Source of the DNA: Longimonas halophila | GTDB lineage: Bacteria > Bacteroidota > Rhodothermia > Rhodothermales > Salinibacteraceae | Length of the DNA: 64,000 bases | Reading direction: 5' to 3' | Assembly (NCBI RefSeq): GCF_002554705.1 | Contig: NZ_PDEP01000010.1 | Span: forward strand, 1 to 64,000 | Part shown: positions 26,550-35,600 of the stretch, piece after piece | Layout: each line of letters starts with the position of its first letter | How positions within the stretch are numbered: position 1 is the stretch's first letter | Translations under genes and position numbers: made by a program | The notes under the pieces: generated by a model | The model's input: the letters and a program-made list of their open reading frames with translations, nothing else | Database searches by the model: none | Told to the model about the DNA's origin: nothing

Positions 26550-27095
26550 TTAGGGCTGCACGCGGAATCGCCGCTGGAGGGTACGAGAAGAATAGTCTCC
26601 TTGAATGCCCCAGTCCAGATCGGCGCGTACCTCATACGTACCAGGAGACGCTGGCACGTCTTCCTCCTCCGTTCGCAGGGCGGCCTGAACGTCAAAGGTG
26701 CGCTCTATCGTCTCGCCGCTGGGAATATCGTGGTTTGTAACGGCGGCAGTGCAGACGATCCCTGATCCTCTAAACGGTACACGCTCCCCACCGGCCTCAA
26801 ATACGCTGGGCACCACGAGGCACCCACTTGACGTCTGCACCACGACATTGCGGCGTGTCTGATTCTCGACCAGGACACGAACTTCAAAAGCCTCCCCTAC
26901 CGACACCGTGTCGGGGGTAACGAGATAGACATCAAGCTCATTAATGGATACGCGGGTTGCATTGCCGGGGATGGGGAGTTCGTCTGCATTTCCAGCTCCG
27001 CCCGATCCAATGAGTGTGTCGCATCCGGTGATGAGTCCAACGAGAAGTAGGAGCGCAGCCCAGTTGAGCAGCCGCGTCGGGGTGAGGTTGGGCAT
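26550..27095 (-). CDS. Small lipoprotein with Ig-like/BsuPI-like domain
   Basis: A 181-residue lipoprotein (lipobox GLITGC, Cys25). After a Gly/Ser linker, one β-sandwich-like domain follows: VSVGEAFEVRVLVENQTRR, two internal cysteines that may form a disulphide (SSGCLVV and GIVCTAA), IPSGETIERTFDVQA, and SPGTYEVRADLDW. That order resembles BsuPI/intracellular-proteinase-inhibitor-type and other Ig-like domains. Function unknown. Confidence 0.7.
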   Translation of the reverse strand: MPNLTPTRLLNWAALLLLVGLITGCDTLIGSGGAGNADELPIPGNATRVSINELDVYLVTPDTVSVGEAFEVRVLVENQTRRNVVVQTSSGCLVVPSVFEAGGERVPFRGSGIVCTAAVTNHDIPSGETIERTFDVQAALRTEEEDVPASPGTYEVRADLDWGIQGDYSSRTLQRRFRVQP

Positions 27096-27261
27096 GGCAG
27101 TAGAAGGGGTTGGTTACATGATTGATTGGAAAGAAGCTGCGTGGAGAAAACAGAGCAACAGAGAGACGCTGTACTTCGAAATGACACCCCCCGCTGTTCT
27201 CTTTAGATATAATTATAAGATTGAGAGAAGAGCGTTCCGTAAGACCACCCTACTACGTTTT

Positions 27262-27442
27262 GGTAGTGGGTAGACGCTAAGTGATAAAGCTAAGGGACAC
27301 CGAACCCTCGTTTTGTTCGACCCCCCTCTCCCTTCGGGTTTCTCCCCCTTTTCCAAGGGGGAGATGTCGGCAGACAGAGGGGGTTGGGACAGACTACGAT
27401 GATGTAGCCTACATGACAATCACTTATCATTGAACCGCTGCC
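27262..27442. mobile_element. Miniature inverted-repeat element A (181 bp)
   Basis: Left end GGTAGTGG...AAGTGAT (27262-27285) and right end (read on the minus strand) GGCAGCGG...AAGTGAT (27442-27419) agree at 17 of 24 bases. The element is bounded by an exact 8-bp direct repeat TACGTTTT at 27254-27261 and 27443-27450, consistent with a target-site duplication. It encodes no protein. Its interior carries a separate hairpin (next feature). A second copy with closely matching ends but an unrelated interior lies at 38578-38729. Confidence 0.75.
27322..27383. repeat. Nested G/C palindrome inside element A
   Basis: Inner stem TCTCCCCCTT/AAGGGGGAGA (27341-27350 with 27355-27364), outer stem CCCCCTCT/AGAGGGGG (27322-27329 with 27376-27383). 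The whole block resembles REP-type repeats seen in several phyla. It may be cargo of, or an insertion into, the miniature element. Confidence 0.7.
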
Positions 27443-27575
27443 TACGTTTTTTGTGTAGACCAGCGCTCTGCCTACAACCCAAAAACGGGCTCCAGCCAAT
27501 GCCGAAGCCCGTTTCAGGTATAATCGCGCGTAGCACATCGCGAGGGACGATGACTACAGAACGCGTGCTGTGTCA

Positions 27576-28355
27576 TTAGCTGTCGTCATCATCGTCGTCA
27601 CTGTCGTCATCGTCCTCCTCGTAATCGATGGAGTCTTGGATGCGGTCTTCGACGTTGTCCTCAAAAGCACCGCCCGCGTTGGCATCGTCGGGGTTGATAA
27701 GCGTGCCGTCGCTCTGGCGGAACCAGTCGTTGAGCCGAACCGAGAGCGTGATCTGCTCTTCCGATTCGGGAGACACCGTAACCGGCGGTTCAAACTCCAG
27801 CTCCTGTTCGGCCTCCAGGTCGGTGGTAAACACGAACGGCTGCGCTTCGCCGCCCGCGAGCGTGTAGGTGCCCTCTACGCGGATACTCGTGTCTTCGGGG
27901 AAGTTGGCTTCATCGAGCACGCGGGCTTCATCGTCATCGTCGCGTTCGAGACGATCGATTTCGAACTCCAGTTCGTCCCACGACCCGGCTTCGACGATAC
28001 CACCGGCAAACGTGACGGGGCCTTCACCCGCAAGCGGCAGGTCTATAACCATCGGACCGCGTTCAATGTCGTCGCGCTCGCCATTATCGTCGTTGCCATC
28101 ATCATCGGAGCGATCCAACTCCAATTCACTAATCGCCAGTTGCACGCGGTCAATCGTAAGCTCGTTGTTGCCGGAGTCGGAGAGCGTGGTGGAGCGAGCG
28201 GTGAGCGCTGCTGTTGCGCTGGTTGTTGTGGTGAAAGCAAGGCTCAGGCGGGCCTCGGAATTCGTGTTGTTCGAGTCGGTCGAGTCGCATCCAGCCAGCC
28301 CTACCGCAAAAGCGAGCAAAAACAGGGGGAGTATGCGAGAAAGTGGGGTATTCAT
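27576..28355 (-). CDS. Acidic lipoprotein of unknown function
   Basis: A 259-residue lipoprotein (lipobox VGLAGC, Cys23). A β-rich domain follows (NNELTIDRVQLAISELELDR, PMVIDLPLAGEGPVTFAGG, WDELEFEIDRLERDDDD, SIRVEGTYTL, EEQITLSVRLNDWF), which resembles DUF4382-type domains without being conclusive. The last ~20 residues are almost all Asp/Ser/Glu. The start chosen gives the lipoprotein signal; the open frame extends 89 codons upstream without protein-like features. The gene is divergent from the M1 peptidase. Confidence 0.7.
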   Translation of the reverse strand: MNTPLSRILPLFLLAFAVGLAGCDSTDSNNTNSEARLSLAFTTTTSATAALTARSTTLSDSGNNELTIDRVQLAISELELDRSDDDGNDDNGERDDIERGPMVIDLPLAGEGPVTFAGGIVEAGSWDELEFEIDRLERDDDDEARVLDEANFPEDTSIRVEGTYTLAGGEAQPFVFTTDLEAEQELEFEPPVTVSPESEEQITLSVRLNDWFRQSDGTLINPDDANAGGAFEDNVEDRIQDSIDYEEDDDDSDDDDDDS

Positions 28356-28666
28356 AAGCTCAGGCAACATGTTTGGGGAATAGCAGAGAGCGTTGCAGAT
28401 CGCAATAGTGGTGCTGCATCTGCACGAGAGGAAGCAGCACGTGTTCACTTCAACAGGCCGCCAAACGAGCATGCTGCGTAACATGTAGCTGCATGACGAA
28501 CGGACGGGCGCTTTGCCTGTGCCTCCCACCAGACGGATGCGGGGGCTGCTCGCTGCCGCATGAACAACAGAGTTCATGTTCAATTCGTGCGTGGTACGGG
28601 TCGCTGCACCACGGCTCTTCATACATGTAGTAACAAGATAGTTGTGCCACTGATCTGTTGCTGCGT
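28356..28666. other. Divergent promoter region, lipoprotein and M1 peptidase
   Basis: About 310 bases between two divergent starts. It must contain both promoters, but no operator-like palindrome or consensus stands out. Confidence 0.4.
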
Positions 28667-30673
28667 ATGTCTACCGGGGTTGCTTCGCTTTCGCATCTGT
28701 TCATACGGTTGGTTTTTAGGGAGGCATGGGGCGTAGCACTGCTCCTTGGCCTTTTTGCATGGACCATGGGACCCGCTGAAGCCCCGGCTCAGGCACCCAC
28801 CGAGCCCAATCTGGAGGCATTTGAAGTGCTCGACCTGCCTGATGCAGATGCCTACCGCACCGGCGACGGGCGGCCCGGTCCGCTCTACTGGCAGCAAGAA
28901 GCCGACTATGCAATTGATGTAGAGCTGCTGCCCGAGGAAAATCGAATTGAGGGCACGCAGACCATCACCTACACGAATAACGCGCCGTCGGAACTGAACT
29001 TCCTCTGGGTGCAGATGGACCAGAATCTCTTTGCGCCGGGCAGTCGGGGGGAGGCCGTGGTGCCGCCCGATGCACGGTTCAGTGGCTTCTTTGAAGGCGG
29101 CGGCTACGACGTGTCCAATTTGCGCATCGAGCATAACGGCACGATGTACACCCCCGAGTACGTCATCGACGACACGCGCTTACGGGTCGATCTGAATGCT
29201 CCACTGGCAGCTGAGGGCGACTCGCTCGCGCTAACAATGGACTTTAGCTTCGAACTGCCCGACTACGGCGCCGACCGCATGGGGATGTTCGATGCCGAAG
29301 AAGGCACCGTCTATCAGCTTGCGCAGTGGTACCCGCGGATGTACGTGTACGACGACGTAAGCGGCTGGAACGTGCTGCCGTATCTGGGTCAGGGCGAATA
29401 CTACCTGGAGTACGGCCAGTTCGATCTTGACATTACCGTACCGCACGACTTCATCGTGACAGCCACCGGTGCGCTTCAGAATCCGGACGAGGTGCTCACC
29501 GATACGCAGCAGGAGCGGCTGGCCGATGCGCGAGCGAGCCGCTCGCCTGTCACGATCATCGCAGACGAGGAGGTGGGCGATCCCGACACGCGTCCTGTAA
29601 GCAGCGGCACGCTCACCTGGCAGTACCAGGCCGATGACGTGCGCGACGTGGCATGGGCCGCCTCACGCTCGTTCATCTGGGATGCGGCCCGGGCCGATGC
29701 TGGGACCCACACGGTGCTGGCGCAGTCGCTCTATCCCGCTGAAGGATTGGGCGGAGGTGAAAACAGCACGCCGGGCTGGGAAGAGTCGACCGAGTATGTG
29801 CAGCACTCGGTTGAGTTTTACTCGGAGCGCTACACGCCATATCCGTACGACAATGCCGTAAACGTGGGCGGCATTGTGGCCGGGATGGAGTATCCGCAGG
29901 TCATGTTCTGTTCGGTGGATGCACGCGGGCGCGGTCTCTTTGGTGTTACCGACCACGAGTTTGGGCACACCTGGTTTCCGATGCTTGTGGGCTCCGACGA
30001 GCGGCGCTGGGCCTGGATGGATGAGGGGCTCAACACCTTCATGAATCTGTATTCCACCGCCGACTTCTACGGGCAAGACATTGAGCGCGTCATTCGGCAG
30101 AGCAGTCAGCAGGCGGCTCGGTTTGCGCAGTCGTCTTTGGCAGACCAGCCCATCATGACGCAGGCGGACCACATCCGGCGCCAGGCGCTGGGGATGCTGG
30201 CATACCGCAAACCCGCTGTTGGACTGGCGCTGCTACGCGAGCATGTGGTGGGGCCCGACCGCTTTGATGCAGCGTTTAAGACGTACATCGACCGGTGGGC
30301 GTACAAGCATCCGCAGCCGTCAGACTTCTTCCGCACCATTGAGAGCGTGGCGGGCGAGGAGCTCGACTGGTTCTGGCGCGGCTGGTTCTACGAAACTGAA
30401 GGAGCCGACCCGGCGGTGGCGGAGGTCAACGTCGACGCAGCCACTGCCACCATTGCGCAGCAAACCGACTTGCTGCTTCCCGTGCCGGTGGAGTTAACCT
30501 TCGATGACGGCAGCACGCAGATGGTGCGTGTGCCCACCGAGGCGTTTGCTACAGGCGATACGCATACCATTTCGTGGGATGAAGAACGCACCATCGACCA
30601 CATCACCATCGACCCGCAGCAGATGCTGCCAGATGTAGACCGCTCCAACAACGCCTGGACGCCAAGTGAGTAG
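28667..30673 (+). CDS. M1-family zinc metallopeptidase
   Basis: A 668-residue secreted aminopeptidase-like enzyme. The signal segment is about residues 18-40 (ending APAQA). The M1 N-terminal β-saddle contains YAIDVELLPEENRIEGTQTI. GxMEN-type motif reads GMEYP (in VGGIVAGMEYPQ). The zinc motif HEFGH is at 430-434, with the third ligand Glu453 in WMDEGLNT, exactly the usual spacing. A C-terminal β-domain follows. The ATG at 28667 is preferred to the TTG three codons upstream. Probably periplasmic or secreted peptide degradation. Confidence 0.93.
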   Translation: MSTGVASLSHLFIRLVFREAWGVALLLGLFAWTMGPAEAPAQAPTEPNLEAFEVLDLPDADAYRTGDGRPGPLYWQQEADYAIDVELLPEENRIEGTQTITYTNNAPSELNFLWVQMDQNLFAPGSRGEAVVPPDARFSGFFEGGGYDVSNLRIEHNGTMYTPEYVIDDTRLRVDLNAPLAAEGDSLALTMDFSFELPDYGADRMGMFDAEEGTVYQLAQWYPRMYVYDDVSGWNVLPYLGQGEYYLEYGQFDLDITVPHDFIVTATGALQNPDEVLTDTQQERLADARASRSPVTIIADEEVGDPDTRPVSSGTLTWQYQADDVRDVAWAASRSFIWDAARADAGTHTVLAQSLYPAEGLGGGENSTPGWEESTEYVQHSVEFYSERYTPYPYDNAVNVGGIVAGMEYPQVMFCSVDARGRGLFGVTDHEFGHTWFPMLVGSDERRWAWMDEGLNTFMNLYSTADFYGQDIERVIRQSSQQAARFAQSSLADQPIMTQADHIRRQALGMLAYRKPAVGLALLREHVVGPDRFDAAFKTYIDRWAYKHPQPSDFFRTIESVAGEELDWFWRGWFYETEGADPAVAEVNVDAATATIAQQTDLLLPVPVELTFDDGSTQMVRVPTEAFATGDTHTISWDEERTIDHITIDPQQMLPDVDRSNNAWTPSE

Positions 30674-30942
30674 CCGGACGGCTCTGCATGGTCAAGGTTG
30701 CCCTCGGAGTCGTTCGGGGGAGGCGTTGGGCCTGTGCCCTCGTGGGGCTCGTTGCAGCCCAATGCGTGCACCGGCGCTACAGCGCGAATGACGGGATGGA
30801 GCATTTCGGGAGAAGCAGTCGGAGGGGGCTGCGCTTCTACCTGACCCGGAACGAGCAGCACAAGGCACACGGCCAGCAACAGGCCAGCAGCCAAAGCGGA
30901 AAGCACGTGTGTGGACGAGCACGATGCAGATCGCGATGGAAG

Positions 30943-31947
30943 CTATGCCTCATCGCTGGCATACACCAGCGCCACAAACCGGTCGCGGTCGAGACCGCCA
31001 AAGTAGGACGCTACGTCCACCTCCGCGAGGGCTGTGTGCAGGGCGTCCGGACGGTAAGGTACGCCTTCGAGTTCGGCTTCCAGATCGTCCACGTCGCGGT
31101 GGCCCAGGAAGTCGCCGTAGATGGTCGCTTCGGTAATGCGCCCGTCATCAACCGAGAGCCGCACATCGACCTCGCCTACATCGTCAAAGCGGCGCGTGCG
31201 CTGCACATCGAACGCAGGCGAAGCGCCGTAATTCCAGTCCCACGCCCGGTACTTCGTCTCCGCAAGCGTTTCGGCGGCCGCCCAATCGGATTCGGTCGGT
31301 TCGTAGACGGTCACATCCTGCTCTGCCTTGAACGTGTCGAGCAGATGCGTGCGCAGGTCATCCACCGTAAAGTCGTCGTCCAGAAACTCCGCGATGTTCG
31401 CCACGCGGCTGCGGGCCGACTTGTGGCCCTTCGACTCAATCTTGCTCTGCTTTACGTCGAGGGCGCGGGTTACCTCGCTCAGGTCGCTATCAAAGAGCAA
31501 CGTGCCGTGGCTGAACATGCGCGTGCCGGTCGAATACTGCGCGTTGCCCGACACCTTGCGGTCGTTCACCACGATGTCGTTGCGGCCCTTCAGTTCAGCG
31601 GGTACGCCCAGGTCGTTCAGCGCGTGGATGATGGGCTTGGTGAAGTGCGTAAAGTTGTTGAGGCGGTCGGGCGCGTAGTCGGTAATGAAGCTGAAGTTCA
31701 GGTTGCCCGGATCGTGGTAGACGGCCCCGCCGCCCGACACACGCCGCACCACATGGATGTCGTTCTCGTCCACATATGCCGCGTTGATTTCTTCAAGCGT
31801 GTTCTGGTTGCGCCCAATGATAATCGACGGCTCGTTCACGTAAAAGAGCACGTAGTCCTCATCATCGGGAAACGTGCGCAGCACGTGTTCTTCGAGCGCC
31901 AGGTTGAGCGTAGGGTCGTGTACGGGCGTTGTATCCAGGTAGCGCAT
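30943..31947 (-). CDS. lplA: Lipoate-protein ligase A (LplA)
   Basis: A 334-residue enzyme that adenylates lipoate and transfers it to E2/GcvH domains. Marks: NLALEEHVLRTF, SIIIGRNQNTLEEIN, the core RRVSGGGAVYHDPGNLNFSF, then KGRNDIVVNDRKVSGNAQ. The C-terminal accessory domain includes WDWNYGASPAFDVQ. The ATG start (MRYLDTTPVHDP) is preferred to a GTG nine codons upstream. It converges on the M1 gene. The substrate enzymes are not encoded here. Confidence 0.93.
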   Translation of the reverse strand: MRYLDTTPVHDPTLNLALEEHVLRTFPDDEDYVLFYVNEPSIIIGRNQNTLEEINAAYVDENDIHVVRRVSGGGAVYHDPGNLNFSFITDYAPDRLNNFTHFTKPIIHALNDLGVPAELKGRNDIVVNDRKVSGNAQYSTGTRMFSHGTLLFDSDLSEVTRALDVKQSKIESKGHKSARSRVANIAEFLDDDFTVDDLRTHLLDTFKAEQDVTVYEPTESDWAAAETLAETKYRAWDWNYGASPAFDVQRTRRFDDVGEVDVRLSVDDGRITEATIYGDFLGHRDVDDLEAELEGVPYRPDALHTALAEVDVASYFGGLDRDRFVALVYASDEA

Positions 31948-32077
31948 AGGGGAGGCGAAGGAAATCGGTTGCACAATAGTGAACGCCAGATTACCACGTA
32001 CATGGATGGATACACAGGCGCACAGTTTCCACGAGGACGTGTCGCGACAACTCCTTCACACCGCGCCTCATGCACCA

Positions 32078-32974
32078 TCAAGCAGGCGTTTGCGTGGTGC
32101 GTCCGTAGTGGCGTAGCGCGCCAGCAATCACGAGTAGGCTGAGCAGTCCCCATGCTCCGGCCCAGAACTCCGCAGGTAGCCCAGTGAGCCCAGCCATGGT
32201 GGCGGCGTCGTTGTGGGCATGGTCCGAGCGGGTGAGTGTCCACAGCGTCAGGATGCTGTTGAGTCCGTCGAGCGCGAGTTGCACGCCCAGGAAGATGACA
32301 GTGCCCTGCTGCCAGCGGGGCGGGGCGTACGCGGCCACGCTCCACAGCACCAGCGCCATGAGTCCGCCCACCGCCCAGGCCAGGAGGCCTCCCGTGATGA
32401 ATATGTAGACGAGCGCCCCGCCCATGAGTGCAAGCCCGGCGAACAGCGCGAGGCGGCGGGGCCACGAGCGCGCCGGCCTGCGGGGCGCGGAACCGGCGGT
32501 GCTATGAAGTGCGGCCTGTGCCTGCGAGCCGGATGTTCGGGCGAAGGCACACATCAGGAGGCCCGAGATGAACGCTCCGAAAGCCAGCAACGAAGCTCCG
32601 TATCCACTAAAAAACGCCGTCACGACAAGCAGTCCGCCTGCAGTAGACCACAGCGCCGTGCGCACACGGGTTGCTTGCGTGCCAGCTACAAGAAGCGCAG
32701 CGCCCACCGCCACCGACGACAGGTAGCCGGCCGGCGTTGCAATCAGGCGCACCCCGCCGCGATAGCTGACGTATCCGCTCGTATCCAGGCGGATGACGAA
32801 CTGCTCTACGGAGCCGCCGGTGCCTACTGCAGCCAGGGCGTGCCCGGCTTCGTGGATAAACGTGCCGACGAGGTCGAACGGATAGATGAGCCACATGCCG
32901 TACGGCACCATCATGCATACCGCAACCACGGCAACAGCCGCCGCGAGCAGCGTCTGAGCAGAACGAGAGGTCAT
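32078..32974 (-). CDS. M50-type membrane metalloprotease-like protein
   Basis: A 298-residue integral membrane protein with several helices. The zinc motif FIHEAGHALAA is in the first third and an LDG motif (QLALDGLNS) in the last helix region, the pairing found in M50/M50B intramembrane proteases. A basic linker (about 155-175) divides it into two helical blocks. If active it would cleave membrane or signalling proteins; many M50B members are uncharacterised. It lies 130 bases upstream of lplA on the same strand. Confidence 0.85.
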   Translation of the reverse strand: MTSRSAQTLLAAAVAVVAVCMMVPYGMWLIYPFDLVGTFIHEAGHALAAVGTGGSVEQFVIRLDTSGYVSYRGGVRLIATPAGYLSSVAVGAALLVAGTQATRVRTALWSTAGGLLVVTAFFSGYGASLLAFGAFISGLLMCAFARTSGSQAQAALHSTAGSAPRRPARSWPRRLALFAGLALMGGALVYIFITGGLLAWAVGGLMALVLWSVAAYAPPRWQQGTVIFLGVQLALDGLNSILTLWTLTRSDHAHNDAATMAGLTGLPAEFWAGAWGLLSLLVIAGALRHYGRTTQTPA

Positions 32975-33472
32975 GGCAGAAGGAGGCTAAAGAGCAAATG
33001 CTGGAGGCATGGTGCGCCGTAGCGCGGTTGTGCACAAACCCCATGGGTTCGCGGATGTGCCGCGCCGCCTGCATAGAACCTTATCGGCGGCGTCGAAACG
33101 TCCGCATAGGGCGTAGGTACAGTACGATCCAGCAAGCAGCGGTCTGCGCCGCGACATCTGGATAAAGAAGAATCTGCAACCTATACCATAGGGAGCTTAC
33201 CTCCAGGACTGGCCGGCAGGCCTCACCGCAGGGCGTGCGGAGATTCCTCCTCATCGCGCCCCGGCGGCTGTGCATCAGAGGACCGCAAGGTGCACAGGTA
33301 ACAGTGGACGTCGAAAGGCTCTGGGCGGCTACCCACATTGTCGAAGAAGAGGTTCTTCTCCCCTGGTCGTCCGCAGATGCTGCTTGCTTCCCTTGCGCCC
33401 CACTCGTGGCTTCTGGCTGACGGGTGGGGTTTTTCTGATGCTCGTTGCTGCACCTAACGCCATCTGCGCGTC
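32975..33472. other. Spacer upstream of the ABC-F gene
   Basis: About 500 bases. The only structure I see is the terminator hairpin near its right end (listed separately). It is preceded by a 61-codon frame (33235-33420) that ends at the hairpin, which raises the possibility of attenuation. Confidence 0.45.
33398..33434 (+). terminator. Terminator hairpin in the ABC-F leader
   Basis: CCCCACTCG (33398-33406) pairs with CGGGTGGGG (33421-33429, one G-T wobble), followed by TTTTTC. It ends 39 bases before the ABC-F start, so it could end unseen upstream transcription or act as a leader attenuator. Confidence 0.6.
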
Positions 33473-35470
33473 ATGATTCATCTGCAAAACGTCTCGGTCA
33501 TGTTCGGCGGGACGCCCATCTTTACCGATCTGTCGTGGGCCATCCCCGACGAAGAGCAGCGCATTGGCCTTGTGGGGCCGAACGGCGCGGGCAAGTCGAC
33601 GCTGCTACGTGTGATTACGGGCGACCAGGAGGTGGAGTCGGGCCGCGTAGATCGCGGGGCCACCACGGTGGGCTACCTGGAGCAGAGCCTGAACGAGCAG
33701 CCCGGCGACGCCACCGTGCGCGAGGCCGCCCTGCAGGCGTTCGACGAGGTGCTGACGCTTGAGGCCCGCGAGAAAAAGATCACTGCCCAATTGGAGCGGG
33801 CCACCGACTACGAGAGCGACAGCTACGCCAAGCTCCTTGACCGCCTGAACCGCGTGCAGGAGCAGCTCAACGCCCGCGATGCCCACCGCATCCGCTCGCA
33901 GACCGAGGCCACGCTGGCCGGACTCGGCTTCCAGCCCGACGACATGGAGCGGCCCCTGAAGTCGTTTTCGGGGGGGTGGCGCATGCGGGTGGCCCTGGCC
34001 AAGCTCCTGCTTCAGCGCCCGGATGTGCTGCTGCTTGACGAGCCCACCAACCACCTCGACATCGACAGCATCGCCTGGCTGGAGAGCTATCTCGATTCGT
34101 ACAGCGGCACCGTGGTGCTCGTGAGCCACGACCGCTACGTGCTCGACCGCATGGTCACGCAGATTGCCGAGCTCACGCGGGGGCGGCTCAGCCTCTACGA
34201 CGGCTCGTACTCTTACTACCTCGAAGAGCGCAAGGAGCGCCGCGCGCAGTGGAAGGCCGAGTACGAGAACCAGCAGAAGCGCATTAATGAGATCGAGGAG
34301 TTCATTTCGCGCTTCCGCTACAACGCCTCGAAGGCGGCCCAGGTGCAGAGCCGCATCAAGAAGCTGGAGAAGATGGAGCGCATCCCGCCGCCCCCCGATG
34401 CCGAAGACCGCATCTCCTTTCGCTTCCCCGACCCGCCACGCTCTGGACGCGTGGTGCTGGAACTGTCGTCGTTTTCGAAGACTTACGCAGGCGAGAACGG
34501 CCCCGTGCAGGTGTTCGACAACGCGGGTCCGCTGGCCGTAGAACGCGGCGATACCATTGCGCTGGTCGGCCCCAACGGCGCCGGGAAGTCGACGCTGGCG
34601 CGCATGCTGCGGGGCACCGAAGCCTTCGAGGGCGAGCGGAGCGAAGGGCACAACGTGCAGCTGGCCCACTTTGCCCAGCACCAGGCCGACGCACTACCTA
34701 TGGATGCGACCATCATGCAGACCGTGCGCGGCGTCTCTCCCAGCACGCCCGACACCACGCTCCGCACCCTGCTGGGCGCGTTCCTCTTCACCGGAGACGA
34801 CGTGTTCAAAGAGATTCGGGTGCTCTCAGGTGGCGAGAAAAGCCGCGTGGCGCTGGCCTGCACGCTGCTCTCGCCCGCCAACGTGCTCATTCTCGATGAG
34901 CCCACAAACCACCTCGACATCCAGTCGAAAGACGTCCTCATCGAAGCCATCCAGCAGTACACCGGCACCTGCATCATCGTGAGCCACGACCGCTACTTCT
35001 TAGACGAAGTGAGCACCCACACGTGGCGCGTGGGCAACGGCGACGTGCGCATCTTTCACGGCCCCTACTCCGAAATGCAGTGGCAGGTCGAGCACGGCAC
35101 CGCTGCTGCGTTGGACCCTGAGCCCGATGCATCGTCGAACAACTCAAATGGCACGGCCAGCACCGCCCATGAAACGTCGGAGTCCGATACGACACCCACA
35201 AACGGCACCGCGCCTCGCCCCGACGACGCCTTTGCTGATCTGAACTCGTACGAGGTGCGCCAGAAGATGGAGGCCACCGAAGAGAAAATCATGGAGCTGG
35301 AGGCGCAGAAAGAGGAGCTCGAATCCGACATGGCCGATCCCGCTGCACTCGAAGACGGCGCCATGCGATCGCTCACCAAAGACTACCAGGCCCTCGAAGC
35401 GGAGCTGGCCGAGCTCTATCCCACCTGGGAGGCGCTCACCGAGCACGTCATGGCTCTTGAGGACGCGTAA
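33473..35470 (+). CDS. ABC-F family ATPase (Uup/YdiF-like)
   Basis: A 665-residue soluble protein with two ABC domains and no membrane helices. NBD1 has GPNGAGKST at about 39-47, signature SGGWRMRVALAK, Walker B LLLDEPTNHLD. NBD2 repeats GPNGAGKST, LSGGEKSRVALAC, LILDEPTNHLD. The interdomain linker is basic and helical (LEERKERRAQWKAEYENQQ). A Ser/Thr-rich stretch and a C-terminal coiled coil follow, as in Uup. ABC-F proteins act on ribosomes, rescuing stalled complexes or protecting against antibiotics. Which role applies is not clear. Confidence 0.92.
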   Translation: MIHLQNVSVMFGGTPIFTDLSWAIPDEEQRIGLVGPNGAGKSTLLRVITGDQEVESGRVDRGATTVGYLEQSLNEQPGDATVREAALQAFDEVLTLEAREKKITAQLERATDYESDSYAKLLDRLNRVQEQLNARDAHRIRSQTEATLAGLGFQPDDMERPLKSFSGGWRMRVALAKLLLQRPDVLLLDEPTNHLDIDSIAWLESYLDSYSGTVVLVSHDRYVLDRMVTQIAELTRGRLSLYDGSYSYYLEERKERRAQWKAEYENQQKRINEIEEFISRFRYNASKAAQVQSRIKKLEKMERIPPPPDAEDRISFRFPDPPRSGRVVLELSSFSKTYAGENGPVQVFDNAGPLAVERGDTIALVGPNGAGKSTLARMLRGTEAFEGERSEGHNVQLAHFAQHQADALPMDATIMQTVRGVSPSTPDTTLRTLLGAFLFTGDDVFKEIRVLSGGEKSRVALACTLLSPANVLILDEPTNHLDIQSKDVLIEAIQQYTGTCIIVSHDRYFLDEVSTHTWRVGNGDVRIFHGPYSEMQWQVEHGTAAALDPEPDASSNNSNGTASTAHETSESDTTPTNGTAPRPDDAFADLNSYEVRQKMEATEEKIMELEAQKEELESDMADPAALEDGAMRSLTKDYQALEAELAELYPTWEALTEHVMALEDA

Positions 35471-35600
35471 GCGGGCAGCACGAATCGGGATACAGAGGGA
35501 TACAGCGTATCGATGCAGCGTTTGAGCGCGGCAGCAACGTAGAAGCAAAGAGTTGTCAATGCGGCACGCCCTCTTTTCGTTAAGCTAAACCCCACGTAGC

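Noticed and set aside
27570..28481. Plus-strand frame of 303 codons
   Set aside because: Antisense to the acidic lipoprotein gene; composition is what the complement of Asp/Glu codons would give.
30388..30906. Minus-strand open frame of 172 codons beginning with a signal-peptide-like stretch, in frame with the end of lplA
   Set aside because: It overlaps the 3' end of the M1 peptidase gene by nearly 290 bases, starts with GTG, and its body beyond the first ~40 residues has no domain-like pattern. It is probably chance openness of the antisense frame.
30688..32142. Long plus-strand frame of 484 codons
   Set aside because: It lies antisense to lplA. The translation is Arg/Val/His-rich without motifs, which is typical of a shadow of a high-GC gene.
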